24,201 bases of DNA from Fusarium oxysporum f. sp. lycopersici 4287 (lineage: Eukaryota; Ascomycota; Sordariomycetes; Hypocreales; Nectriaceae): contig NW_017264854.1 of NCBI RefSeq assembly GCF_000149955.1, positions 1-24,201 of the forward strand, in the 5' to 3' direction. Made by a program: the position numbers and the translations under genes. How positions within the stretch are numbered: the first letter of the stretch is position 1; each line of letters starts with the position of its first letter. The notes under the pieces are model-generated. The model was not told the origin of the DNA. It made no database searches and was given only the letters and a program-made list of their open reading frames with translations. Positions 12,595 through 21,551 of this stretch are shown here, in pieces.

Positions 12595-12618
12595 TTACTT
12601 TACTTATGTAGAACGCTG
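12595..12618 (-). repeat. hAT-1 right terminal inverted repeat
   Basis: On the minus strand it begins CAGCGTTCTACATAAG, matching 9393-9416 at 23 of 24 bases. It also supplies the last four codons (Gln-Arg-Ser-Thr) and the TAA stop of the truncated hAT-2 reading frame, so the boundary lies inside that frame. Confidence 0.82.
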
Positions 12619-14664
12619 CTCACAGTACGCTTGAAAAGGGTTGTAGTACTTTCGCTGCCGCTTCGCAACTGGTTCGTCGTCCACGGGACTCCGGACCACC
12701 TGCAGGTGACGATAGTTCGATTCCCACACTTCTCGGACCATCTGCTTCGCCTTCATCACCCATTTCGTGTTATCCTTCCACTCATTCTCGAAATACCCCC
12801 ACCGGAAAGCCGGGTGCAGCGCTAAGGCCGTGTAATAGATTGGTGTCTCATCCAGCCTGCTGTAGTACTTGTTGAGTTTTTCCCAACCCAGATTAACATT
12901 GATTCGGAAGTGCTCCGCGTCGGGTATCTCAGAAGCAAGCTGCTTATAGTCCTCGAGCACTTCCAACAAGAACTCGAATCCCTGGATAACCTCCCATACA
13001 TTCCCGTACGAGCCAACCCACCCTCCTTTCCGCTTGCGTTGTTGGCCATCGCCTTCCAGAGTCTTCACGGCATCCTCGTAGAATCCAAGAAGCTTAGCTA
13101 GGTGTTCCAGGACTACCCAGTCATTGACCGTAAGCTGGTTTTCCTCCAAGCAAATCCGGGGCTCCCTTGCAGACTTTCTGAGATTCCCTGTCCTCTTTGA
13201 TCTGTTGTCCTGCTCCCACTGTCGACGATGCTTCAAGACCAGTTGTTCGATGAATGGTCGAAGAATGATGGCGCGTCTAATCATATATAGTTGAGAAAGC
13301 CACCGGGTATCGTTGTCAATGATCAAATCGACCGGCTGCCTCGCTCTAATCCTGGGGTCCGAGGATAGATCGAATTCGGAGCGTTGTATACTCCGCAGCA
13401 AATAAGTAAGCTGGTCCGACCTTCGGACGTCAACCACCAGGTTGTGCAGCTTTCCGACAGGTCCTTTGCGCCGCCAAAGTGTGTGCTCCGCCTCAGACAG
13501 AGCAGCTTCCCCTGACAACTGCTCTTCGAAAGCCTCGACGTTGTGGCCAAACAGCAGTGCTTTGGCCGAGAGATTTAGCGTATGGCCGAAGCAGCGCCCA
13601 CGCCTCCTCGACCCGACGAACCCGAGCTCGCCACCAATTACCTCCATGGCCTTGTCGTTGCTTTCCGCGTTGTCCAGTGTGAAGTACCCAATCTTATCCT
13701 GGATGCCATAAGCGTCAAGGACGTCCAGTATTTCGGCCGCAATGTTGTGTCCGAAATGGCGAGTTCTCAATTCCGGTACACCAAGCGCCAGCTTGCGTGG
13801 CTGGCTATTCTCATCCCGAAAGAAACAAGCAATCCCGTACAAGCTGTGCCTGTTGCCTAACTTCCATCCGTCAAAGGAGACGTGAATCAGGCCGCATGAC
13901 TGCTTCAGCGCTGCGACGACCTTATCCTTGTGCATTTCGTAGGCCGAGAGAACTTTGCGGCGGATGGTTGTCCTGGTAATATTGGCATCCGTGATCTTGA
14001 CAAGTGGGTTAAGGTATTCGAATATCTGGCGTAGTCTTCCTTGCTCACAGACGCTAAATGCGTGGTTTTCCTCGATGATCCATTCGAGTAGGAGGCGCTG
14101 GAAATGCTTGCGGTCGAAACCCTTGACCAGACTGTTCGCAATGTCTTGTTCGCGCGGGAGTCGCGTATCGAGCTTCATCACTTCGGCGATGGACCTCTGA
14201 TCCTTGGCCTTTAATTTCTCGGCTTTTTTCTCAGCGGCTGATTTCGTCTTGTCAGGGGGAGCGCGTATTCCATGGCCCTTGAATAAATGGGCGTTCGCAT
14301 TCTGGATTCCCATCTCCGCGAAGCTTCTGGGTTTAGGATTCTTATTCTGGATGCAGCGCCTGCAGACCCACCGCCGGCCACCAGAAGAATCCTCAACATC
14401 ATACCCGAAACCCCATACCCACGATGGCGTATCTCGGACGCGTTGGGACCAAACGTAATCCGGGAAGCAACGCCAGAGGTACTGATGTTCTACTTCTTCA
14501 TGTGGTGTTTCCTCTTGCAGGCTGGGAGCTGGTGTCGCTAAAGAATCCACTGCAAGTGTTGAGGAAGATAACACGTCAACGTCGTTCGTGGAGGGCGATG
14601 TAGACTCCATTCCTTCTGGTTCACAGCGTCCAGCTGGATCACGGTCGCGGAAGAACGCGATCAT
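12604..14664 (-). pseudogene. hAT-2 transposase, C-terminally truncated
   Basis: An uninterrupted 686-residue frame from ATG 14664 to TAA 12604-12606. An open stretch extends upstream but has only GTG (14679), so ATG 14664 is the natural start. A BED-like zinc finger shows Cys101, Cys104, His126 and His131. Two catalytic aspartates are present: Asp265 ('VSFDGWK') and Asp331 ('FTLDNAESND'). Other hAT landmarks are 'RCFGHTLNLSAKALL', 'GPVGKLHNLV' and 'IDNDTRWLSQLYMIRRA'. The sequence stops after 'KYYNPFQAYCE': the next four residues and the stop come from the hAT-1 terminal repeat. The hAT dimerisation domain and the third catalytic residue (Glu of the SxExER motif) are missing. The protein cannot be a normal transposase, although the DNA-binding half is intact and free of stops. 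It is a different hAT lineage from hAT-1, sharing only family motifs. Confidence 0.9.
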
Positions 14665-14972
14665 GAAGCGCGTCGGCACTGATCCAATAGGGAAAAAAGC
14701 CCGAAGTGATGGGCTAAATCATATTAAGGTTAGTGTAACAGGAAGGGTGGATCGCAAGGACTAAACCTATTCAAGATGCCAAAACCTCCTCAGGAATCAT
14801 GAGTCCTAATACCAGCTACCCTAAATCCACCACCTTCAATCCATTCAATCAATGATAACTCAAAATGGATTGATGTTTATGTAATCCGTATTCGATATTG
14901 ATTGACGTTGAGTTGACGTTGATCGTCAATCCATTCAACATATTGAAATACGTTGAGTTGAGCACACCCTTG
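12619..14972 (-). mobile_element. hAT-family element hAT-2, 3' end missing
   Basis: The 5' end is placed at 14972. Reading leftwards from there the sequence is CAAGGGTGTGCTCAACTCAACG, a plausible hAT end, followed by subterminal repeats: CGTTGAGTTGA at 14906-14916 and 14951-14961, and TCAATCCATTCAA at 14836-14848 and 14926-14938. The 3' end is lost at 12618/12619, where hAT-1 begins. The 8 bp beyond the 5' end (TCGGCAAG, 14973-14980) would be its target duplication, but the partner copy cannot exist in this window because the other end is gone. The outer boundary is by pattern only. Confidence 0.65.
14836..14961. repeat. Subterminal repeats of hAT-2
   Basis: Two exact 13-bp copies of TCAATCCATTCAA (14836, 14926) and two exact 11-bp copies of CGTTGAGTTGA (14906, 14951), along with looser GTTGA/TCAAC motifs. 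They lie within 140 bp of the presumed 5' end and are probably transposase-binding sites. Confidence 0.65.
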
Positions 14973-15375
14973 TCGGCAAGTGAGGGAAATGGCCAAACAC
15001 CGAAGCCGTCCGACCAGGCGGAAGTACAGTAAGATCGCAAAGGGATTGGAAGCTTTAGAGATGAAGGTGGCCGTTCAGAATGCGCGGATTACTGGCCTCG
15101 AGGAACAGATGGCCCAGGTGCGGCGAGGGAAGAAAAGAAAAGCGGTACCAAACCCGAATCAACGATTCATGGCTCTGTCGGAGAATATACCGGCTAGAGA
15201 AGCTCTTCCTGACTCAAAAGAGGCAGAAATAGAGGTGGATGTGGATGAGGAGATTGAGTCGGTGATTGAGGTGGGTGTCAGGTCAGAGGACGAAAGTGAT
15301 GACTTTATGGTCGTAACAAAGCACTGCCAGCGCACACGCAGCGGTCGGGAGGTCAAAAAACCACGCGGACAGTAA
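14973..15375 (+). pseudogene. C-terminal tail of a probable pogo/Fot1-like transposase
   Basis: The frame runs into the hAT-2 end without a start of its own (upstream codons 'CRQVREMAKHRSRP') and ends at TAA 15375. It encodes a basic stretch, a coiled coil ('IAKGLEALEMKVAVQNARIT', 'GLEEQMAQVRRGKKRK'), then 'NPNQRFMALSENI', an acidic region and a basic tail ('TRSGREVKKPR'). From memory this is the layout of C-terminal tails of fungal pogo/Fot1-like DDE transposases. The catalytic domain is not in this window, so the assignment rests on the tail alone. An internal ATG at 14989 could start a small protein of about 128 residues, but I see no support for that. Confidence 0.5.
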
Positions 15376-15489
15376 AGTTTGAGCAATTTTCTAGAAACTT
15401 TCTCCAAAGCCTCATTTATTAATTGAGAATCGGGCCTGTTTTTGTGGACATCAAAATTTGGATTTTGTATCGGAGGAGCGAAATTTTGG

Positions 15490-15538
15490 TTATGCATTAG
15501 GTGGGGTTATGCATTAGGTTGGGTTATGCATTAGGTGG
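15490..15538 (+). repeat. 17-bp tandem repeat, three copies
   Basis: Three copies of a 17-bp unit starting TTATGCATTAGG (15490, 15507, 15524), the third slightly short. They lie 115 bp after the stop of the pogo-like tail. They may be subterminal repeats near the right end of that element; no partner end is in the window. Confidence 0.75.
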
Positions 15539-17623
15539 TCCTGGATGGTAACCAGTGTCAGACATTACGTGTATTCGGTTCATTCATGTGAATTGGTGTA
15601 TTCATGTTGTGTTCTGTTGAAATCTACCCCTTAGAGGTTTTACCATTTCGGCTGTAATCTTAAAGTATCCCTGCTTGCACGTGAGGCCCCAGCACCTGTT
15701 CAACACCTTCTTGATGACAGGGGTATTGTGGGGCACGGTACGGACGGGAGGTCCTCGACAATTCAAGGGATCGAAGGATCTATCTATTGTAATAACCACC
15801 ATATGCAATCCTGGTCAAGTTGAGTCTTGAAGCATCAGCTTCAGGGATGAACTGTACTGTTTGATGAAGGGATTGCCAGTCGCCAGTTGTTTGCGGCATC
15901 CCATACGCATCTAAATTTGTCCTGGCGATTGATCTGACCAACAAACAATGTGCGCACTAAACTAGACAATAAGCTTCATCCAATGAAGAGCCTGGAGAGG
16001 CCTCCCTGTGGCGTTGCCTAGGAAGCCGGAGCCGGCGAACCGCATCTCGGGAGTGCCATAATCCTTCCAGCCCACCGCGACACGTTGTCAGATGTTTATC
16101 GATGGACAATGTGGGAGGGCCATAGGCGCCAAAATTGCCACTCATTCACAGGGAAACTAAGAAAAAAGAGGGGCATTCTCTCCAAAATACAAGTCTCCTT
16201 GGGAACAAATCTGTATCCTCGTTGCTTCTGCGATAACTAAGTAGAAAGTGCTTTGCATATCTCAAGCATCGAAACGCAACGCATACAGATCCTCCCGATC
16301 CTAAGCATTCTAGATCGTTGCAGCAAGGATCCCCTGTCTGGGGCGTCATTAAGGAAACCTGGCGCGAGTGACGGCAATTGCCTGCAGGTATGTAAGCAGC
16401 GATCAAAACGTCCGTTTACCGGCGACCAAACCATATTAGCCAGGCACCAACTCTCATCATAGGGAATGAAAAAAACTTTGGAGGCTTGAATGATCACCTT
16501 ATCGCCGTGAGTATAGCAGAAGTCGGACTAAGGGCAGGGGGTGGCGGGCAGTCGATCGAGATTGCAGAGAACGAGACAAGCATATTGACGCCGACGGACT
16601 TGGTTCTTGAAGCCCGCGCCTATGTGCATGTTGTATAAATCATCCCCTATATGTTCATCTAGCGCGAACTTACTAGAAGGGGTCTCTTAGCAAAATCTCA
16701 AAGAAATCTCCAGAAAAACGATTAAAAAGAACAAGTCATTACTAACATTATTAAAACAGTATATCTAGGCAAATTTGCTACATGATCACTAACACAAGTC
16801 GATGCTAGATCAACAAATAGGGAGGTTGGTTGTACTGTGAAAGTCTAGACCGTAGTTTTAATCTTGATTCAGAGTCTATTCTACCGCATAGCATCTAGTA
16901 GTATACGACCACCTTCTCAAAGTAGCACCACGATGACACTCCAAGACTCTGCACCATCACGCCACCTGGGTCGATTTATCAGAATGGTGGGAATAACCCA
17001 GCCCGGTTATAGAAACTTGCGGCTTAGCGAATGGATGGGTGGAGCATAAATATGACACTTGAGCAAACCATCAACATCGTCCGGTGGATAGCAATACTAT
17101 AGCGCCTAAGTTCTTTTTTTAATTTTACCACCCGGAGCACATAGCGACCGATCTTAGTGGGCTATACTGGGACACAAAAAGACAGCCTGTTCGAGGTGCG
17201 TAGAAGAAGCTAGCAACTCAGTTCCACCTTTAGGTGACGTTTAATTTGCTTCCACCTTCGCCCGTCTGCTATTGCATCCGAACCATCCTTTTGACCTTAT
17301 AGCATCCAACATTCCTCGTAGTGGCCATCGCTGACAACCCATAGCCGTCTTTCGACTCTATCCGCAATCAATTCCATCAAGGCAAGAAGCGCCCTAGCGT
17401 CATAATGTCTCATTTGACGCTCATGCATCTTAGACACCCTTTTCACCGACACTTCATGTAGGATCAAGTCATACGATCTTTCAACAGCTTACGCCAATCC
17501 AGCATTTGCGACATTTCAACTCTTGACGACTTCCTCTCCTATCGAACCGTGCTCGTCAGATCTTGCCTTCTCCTACGTTAGCCCACCTGTAGGCAGTGAC
17601 GAAGTCGGACAGGATCAGAGAGC
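15539..17623. other. Long region without recognised gene
   Basis: Short open frames at 15602-15808, 15957-16145, 16146-16497 and 16864-17049 overlap on both strands and resemble nothing I know. The stretch 16640-17160 is AT-richer with short A and T runs. The last 500 bp before 17624 would contain the promoter and 5' leader of the bHLH gene, but no clear TATA box is visible. Confidence 0.5.
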
Positions 17624-18100
17624 ATGGAAGGAAATTCCGCCGGTGCCACGTCTGGCACAGATGAGAAGACAATCTCGACACGATTGTCCGAGGAAAATGG
17701 CATCAAGGACAACTGCGACGACAACCACCAAAACAGGGGAGGTGCCCCAGCCGCTCGCCAAGGGGTCAAATTGCGTTCAGCATCTCGCAAGCCAAAGAGA
17801 TTCCGAGTGAAGCCAGCCGTTGCCCCCAAAACCCAGCAAGCTCGCGAGTGCCACAATAACGTCGAGAAGCAGTACCGGACCCGTTTGAATCTGCGCTTCG
17901 AAAAGTTGCTCACGGTACTGCAAGCCTCACGGCGGGAAGACGAGAGACCAGGGGAGGCAAAGTCTTTGGAAACGAACTATTGCTTCAGCAGAGGCGATGT
18001 TTTAGATGCTGCGAGGCAGCGCATTTTGGCTTTGGAGGAAGAAAACAAACAGCTTTCATGCAAAATTAAAGAGCTTAGTCAGGCTTTGATGGTTGGTTAG
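17624..18100 (+). CDS. Small bHLH transcription factor, SREBP-type basic region
   Basis: A 158-residue protein starting at ATG 17624, the first ATG after an in-frame stop at 17597-17599. Residues 1-70 are polar and low-complexity, with a basic patch at 50-63. The bHLH domain spans about 73-140. The basic region 'ECHNNVEKQYRTRLN' has the E-box contact set His77, Glu81 and Arg85, with Tyr84 where most bHLH proteins have Arg. Tyr at that place is the mark of SREBP proteins, which also bind sterol-regulatory elements. Helix 1 is 86-100, a loop of about 21 residues follows, and helix 2 (122-140) runs into a leucine-rich coiled coil (137-155). No membrane segment is present, so it is not a membrane-tethered SREBP. 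It is presumably a nuclear DNA-binding dimer; targets are unknown. No introns are needed. Nearest neighbours show no linked function. Confidence 0.88.
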   Translation: MEGNSAGATSGTDEKTISTRLSEENGIKDNCDDNHQNRGGAPAARQGVKLRSASRKPKRFRVKPAVAPKTQQARECHNNVEKQYRTRLNLRFEKLLTVLQASRREDERPGEAKSLETNYCFSRGDVLDAARQRILALEEENKQLSCKIKELSQALMVG

Positions 18101-18952
18101 GAAAAATCAAGTCCGGATAAAAGCCCCCTTGAATTGAGGTTGCGTGGTCTGTGATTTATAGCTCGTGTGTGCACTGGATTCGATAATTAAATTGATGAAG
18201 GTTTAAGGACAACACTTACTGGCTTTCGTATAGGAGGGTTAATTGACGCAACTTTGTAAGCTAGCCATACCTAAAAAGTGTCCTTTTTAGCTTGTGTCCC
18301 GTAGATAAGCAGCGAATAGACCGAGGAGGTACCAATGCCGATTGCTTGTGACATTAATCTGGGTCAGTTGATACACCATCAAAGACCAGCTAAAGCAAGA
18401 GCTCCCGTCTGCAACAGAAGGTGCACATACCCAAAAAGATTGCTGGTCTATGATGGCAAGGGCGCAAGAACGAGCAAGTTGACCACCGCAATCCAATAAG
18501 ATCGGTGAGCAATTATGCATTGACATTTACGACATTTACAGTTGTATCATGCTTAAATGCAAAGTTCGACTTACCCTACCGCCAGACCCTGACACTTGAC
18601 TGTCCTTGTGCTAGCAGGCCGTGTTTATGGTAGTCAAGTCTCAGTTATTAGGGTCCAGAACTAGAACCTAAGGTTCAGAAGACTAAATGTAACACAAACT
18701 CAGGCAAGGAGGGATCTATCATGTAACAAGGCATGGTGAAAAAAGACTAGGCTAGATATAAACAAAAAGTTGCATTTGTGGCCACAGACTTTTGTTTAAC
18801 GTACTCCGTCTGCAACTTTACCGCTTCGTGATCCTAAAAGTGATCCAATTTGAGGTTTACTAGCCAAGGCGTGGAAAAACCCAGGATAGCCTGGCCTTCT
18901 ATGCATGAATGCTGGAGTCGCAAAGTGGACAATGAATGTGTAAGATACAAGT
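18101..18952. other. Intergenic region
   Basis: This holds the 3' side of the bHLH gene and of the convergent RING gene. An open frame on the minus strand at 18287-18526 has no recognisable features. No repeat or RNA gene was seen. Confidence 0.5.
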
Positions 18953-19655
18953 CTACAGATGCCCTAATATAGAACTATCATTTGCCCGATGACTTGATAC
19001 ATGCGCTTGGCTTGGCCTCTGCAGCACAGGCTTGGGCGATGCAAAATGAAATGCGCATATGGGGCATGTATCATGTTTTGCAAGGTACCACGTAGCAATG
19101 CAATCTGAGTGGAAGGTATGCTCACACGCCAGGTGACGAACCATATCAGTATCCTGAATACCCTCTAGGCAGATGGCACTAAACAGGGAGGTGAATGATC
19201 AGTCAAGTACTTCTTACAAGAACTAAGGAGTCAAGAGGATATACCATATCGTGTCCGAACTCAGCATCGCCCAAGAGACGTGCGCTCCGTCTGTAAGCTC
19301 CAGCCTCATCTCTTTGCCTGTCTTTGGGGGAGCAATAGCATCGAGATGAGGTAAATCCCTGTCTTTAGTGCTGGCGGATTCTGTCGATACAGGTCCCCGG
19401 GAGCTGTTGGACCCTACTGTGCCTGCAGTCCTGCCATATCTAACCAACCCGTATAATCTGTATTGCTATTAGGCGACGAAATAAGTATCAGTTTCTACTA
19501 AGAAAGGAATACCTGGGAATAAACATGAGAAACAAAACCACCGCAATCAAAAGTGACACCGTGATACTGACTGGGAGCCATCCCAGTAGTGTATGGTTTG
19601 AATTTTGATTATCACTGTTCGGATAATCGGGAGTAGTATTGCTTATTGCAGGCAT
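18953..19655 (-). CDS. Membrane-anchored RING-H2 protein, probable E3 ubiquitin ligase (3 exons)
   Basis: Three exons on the minus strand: 19655-19513, 19457-19245 and 19178-18953, giving 193 residues. Intron 1 (19512-19458, 55 bp) is GT...CAG and intron 2 (19244-19179, 66 bp) is GT...TAG. Both contain CTGAT branch motifs and both are phase 2. The model is supported because splicing intron 2 creates the first RING cysteine exactly. Residues 1-24 are Asn/Ser-rich, 25-47 form one membrane helix ('GWLPVSITVSLLIAVVLFLM'), and 48-118 are a polar linker. The RING-H2 domain uses Cys119, Cys122, Cys137, His139, His142, Cys145, Cys157 and Cys160, all eight ligands. Proteins of this plan transfer ubiquitin from an E2 to membrane or secretory-pathway targets. 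The substrate is unknown. An ATG 5 bp upstream of the start opens a very short out-of-frame ORF. Splice sites are by eye and need RNA support. Confidence 0.78.
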
Positions 19656-20266
19656 GTCATCTACGTGTAGGGCAAATCAACCGGTCTGCGCCCTTCAGAC
19701 AAGGGCACAAGGGTAGCCAACAGGGTTTATGTGCTTAAAATAACTTCAGACATGGTGGTTCTTATGTAACCTGACCCTGCATTCGTTAAGAGCGTCGTGT
19801 TGTGCTCTCGGCTGTATCCGACCTATGATCTGATGGACATGGTCTGTAGGCTGGGTCCGCCATATGATCTGATAGACATGATTTGTACCACTACCTCACC
19901 ATCTCGCCACATCATCCTTGAGTATGAGTCAAAGAGGCCCGAAGTCTCGAATCTCCCCGCCCTAAGTGCGTCTCGTGTCCAGAACCTAGTTTAATGGCTG
20001 GCATGTGCGAGAAACCAACCCTTTTCTTTCTGGATGAACACCAGCTAACCAGGGTTTCACCATGTAGTCAGCCCGTGATACCAAAAAGATGTGCATAAGA
20101 TTAGGTTCTTGAAACATAAAAGGCATATATGGTAAAGGGCATATATCACCCACCCCGCACATCAGAAACTGTACAATTTTTTCCTCATAAAACTAGATCC
20201 CATATACAAACACCTGACTCAAATATCATTACACAGACCAATAGCCGAGGTTACATATCCTTCGTC
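19656..20266. other. Divergent promoter region
   Basis: This lies between the divergently transcribed RING gene and the two-domain protein gene, so it should carry both promoters. It contains a 39-bp-spaced direct repeat (TATGATCTGAT at 19824 and 19863, each followed by a GACATG motif). The open frame from ATG 20129 is in phase with the gene at 20267, but its residues look like translated leader. Confidence 0.5.
19824..19890 (+). repeat. Two-copy direct repeat, 39-bp period
   Basis: TATGATCTGATGGACATGGTCTG at 19824 recurs at 19863 as a near copy (TATGATCTGATAGACATGATTTG). Only two copies are visible. Confidence 0.6.
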
Positions 20267-20914
20267 ATGACGAACAGTCCAGAGCTACTGTACCACATTT
20301 TTCTGACGGTCATCGATTACCACATCGATCCTTCTGGAGCTAAACGATCCATCTACGTCCTCGGCACTAATGCTACCCTCGAAGCCGCCAGAAACTCCGC
20401 CTTCAGGGTCTTGGCCACGCTAGGCTATAAACCCGAGGACTTTGTTGAATATGCCATCCACTCAAGCAGCACCGAAGAATGGGATCATGGCGACGGCGTT
20501 CTCGTCTACGCCAAGGCGCCTGCTGGTCAAGTCTTCTTGATCTCGATACAAGCTACGCCCAATGACGAGAAGCTACTGATGGATTCCAATGGCGGCATAT
20601 TCATGCCGACAGGGATACCGTCGTTGTATTATGTCATGCAGACAATGATTGACTACAACAAGGACAGGACGGGCTGTGTGCAGGAGACACAGATTGAGGG
20701 TACGTTTATACACCGGGCCGACGCCTATGCAGCAGCCCGTAAGTTACTTGATCCTCTTGATTATGCAGATTATGATACACCGGAGAAAATGGCCGGCGAG
20801 TGGCCATTCGGGGAAGAGGTGGTTGCCCATGCAGTAGCGGAGACGGGCCAAAACATCATCGTTGAGGTGAAGACTGTCGCTGGTGCCCATCATAAGCATG
20901 GTAAAGGCATGTGA
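20267..20914 (+). CDS. Two-domain protein of unknown function (internal duplication)
   Basis: I do not recognise the family. The coding frame has no introns and gives 215 residues from ATG 20267. An in-frame ATG at 20129 would add 46 residues that look like leader sequence, so the later start is preferred. The protein is two related halves. Residues about 5-98 begin 'ELLYHIFLTVIDYHIDPSG' and end 'GQVFLISIQATP'. Residues about 115-208 begin 'SLYYVMQTMIDYNKDRTG' and end 'GQNIIVEVKTVA'. Both halves share the order: aromatic helix ending in IDY, a strand, an 'AAR' helix (about 41 and 160), an acidic spacer (around E/DDGDGV and PFGEEV), and a final strand pair. No signal peptide, membrane helix or catalytic motif is seen; the C-terminus is His/Lys-rich. 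It is probably a cytosolic protein. Codon use and lack of stops suggest an active gene. Confidence 0.75.
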   Translation: MTNSPELLYHIFLTVIDYHIDPSGAKRSIYVLGTNATLEAARNSAFRVLATLGYKPEDFVEYAIHSSSTEEWDHGDGVLVYAKAPAGQVFLISIQATPNDEKLLMDSNGGIFMPTGIPSLYYVMQTMIDYNKDRTGCVQETQIEGTFIHRADAYAAARKLLDPLDYADYDTPEKMAGEWPFGEEVVAHAVAETGQNIIVEVKTVAGAHHKHGKGM

Positions 20915-21096
20915 CGGGAGGTGGTGTGTCGTTACTGCGGATATAAGATCGAAATTGGCGGCGGAGGAGGTTGTTATTTTATTTTATTATTTTGCATATT
21001 TTTTTTTGCTTTCGTTCTTCCCACCGAAAAACTAAGTTAGCTGTTGGGAAGTGGTAAGTAAACCACTCAAGCTTTATTCAAGTCTTTCTTTAGATA
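20915..21096. other. 3' region of the two-domain protein gene
   Basis: This contains T-rich tracts (ATTTTATTTTATTATTTTGC, then a run of nine T at about 20999-21007), plausible 3' untranslated sequence, up to the left TA flank of the MITE. Confidence 0.4.
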
Positions 21097-21140
21097 ACGT
21101 GGTTGATAAGCGAGTGAGTCAGACAAGCAAGTGAGTCAGC
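21097..21140 (+). repeat. MITE left terminal inverted repeat
   Basis: Begins ACGTGGTTGATAAGCG and carries two copies of the GAGTGAGTCAG motif. It matches the reverse complement of the right end at all but one of about 43 positions. Confidence 0.88.
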
Positions 21141-21483
21141 TTAACCTATACCTTAAAAGCTACTTTTAAAAAGCCTATATAAAATTCAAGCTAACCCTAA
21201 AATAGCTAGAATTAAGATATTATATATTTAACTATTTAAAACAGCTTCTTTCTAAATTAAAGAATTGTATTTAATTTATTATATAAGTAAAATGAAAAAA
21301 GCCTTATTTACACTACTTACACTGTGTAAATAAGCTTTTCTATATAAAATAAAATAGCTAAAAATTTAAAAAAAATATTTCTATAAATAAATAGCTACAT
21401 ATTATGTAAAAACAGTTTTTTTAGATTCTTAGCTATTTTATTTAAGGTAGCTAGGCACTATAGGGTAGGCTATTTTTAGCTAT

Positions 21484-21551
21484 ACAGTGCGCTGACTCAC
21501 TCGCTTGTCTGACTCACTCGCTTGTCTGACTCACTCGCTTATCAACCACGT
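21484..21551 (-). repeat. MITE right terminal inverted repeat with three tandem units
   Basis: Three consecutive CTGACTCACTCGCTTGT units precede ATCAACCACGT. The third unit makes this end one repeat longer than the left end. Confidence 0.88.

Larger units (their letters stand above)
9393..12618 (+). mobile_element. hAT-family DNA transposon (hAT-1), decayed
   Basis: A 3226-bp element bounded by 24-bp terminal inverted repeats that match at 23 of 24 positions and start CAGCG, which fits the hAT end consensus CAGNG. Both subterminal zones are packed with AAGTAAGT-type repeats (about 9404-9533 and 12503-12607). The interior encodes a hAT transposase on the plus strand. The 8-bp sequences outside the two ends differ (GCCGTAGC on the left at 9385-9392, CTCACAGT on the right at 12619-12626), so there is no target duplication. 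The left flank is the sulfatase gene and the right flank is a second hAT element. Simple insertion therefore does not explain the present arrangement. Confidence 0.85.
21097..21551. mobile_element. AT-rich MITE with TA target duplication (pogo/Tc1-mariner type)
   Basis: A 455-bp element flanked by TA (21095-21096 and 21552-21553). It starts ACGTGGTTGATAAGCGAGTG and ends with the reverse complement. The inverted repeats match over about 43 bp with one mismatch. Each continues in tandem GAGTGAGTCAGACAAGC units: two in the left end (to 21140) and three in the right end (21493-21540). The interior is very AT-rich, has no coding frame, and includes a perfect 11-bp hairpin (CTTATTTACAC at 21303-21313 with GTGTAAATAAG at 21324-21334). 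TA duplications and absence of coding suggest a non-autonomous Tc1-mariner/pogo derivative. The extreme AT content may reflect RIP-type mutation. It sits 182 bp downstream of the two-domain gene. Confidence 0.88.

Noticed and set aside
9393..12618. 8-bp target duplication for hAT-1
   Set aside because: GCCGTAGC and CTCACAGT do not match, and shifting the borders by a few bases gives no direct repeat either.
14980..15375. Independent small gene encoding a coiled-coil protein
   Set aside because: The frame runs on upstream into the hAT-2 border, and the composition matches a transposase tail; a separate gene is not supported.
18287..18526. Minus-strand 79-codon open frame between the bHLH and RING genes
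   Set aside because: No recognisable motif or plausible homology; an equal-length chance frame is expected in this much sequence.
20129..20266. Longer start for the two-domain protein
   Set aside because: The added 46 residues lack the character of the rest, and the duplication begins right after ATG 20267.
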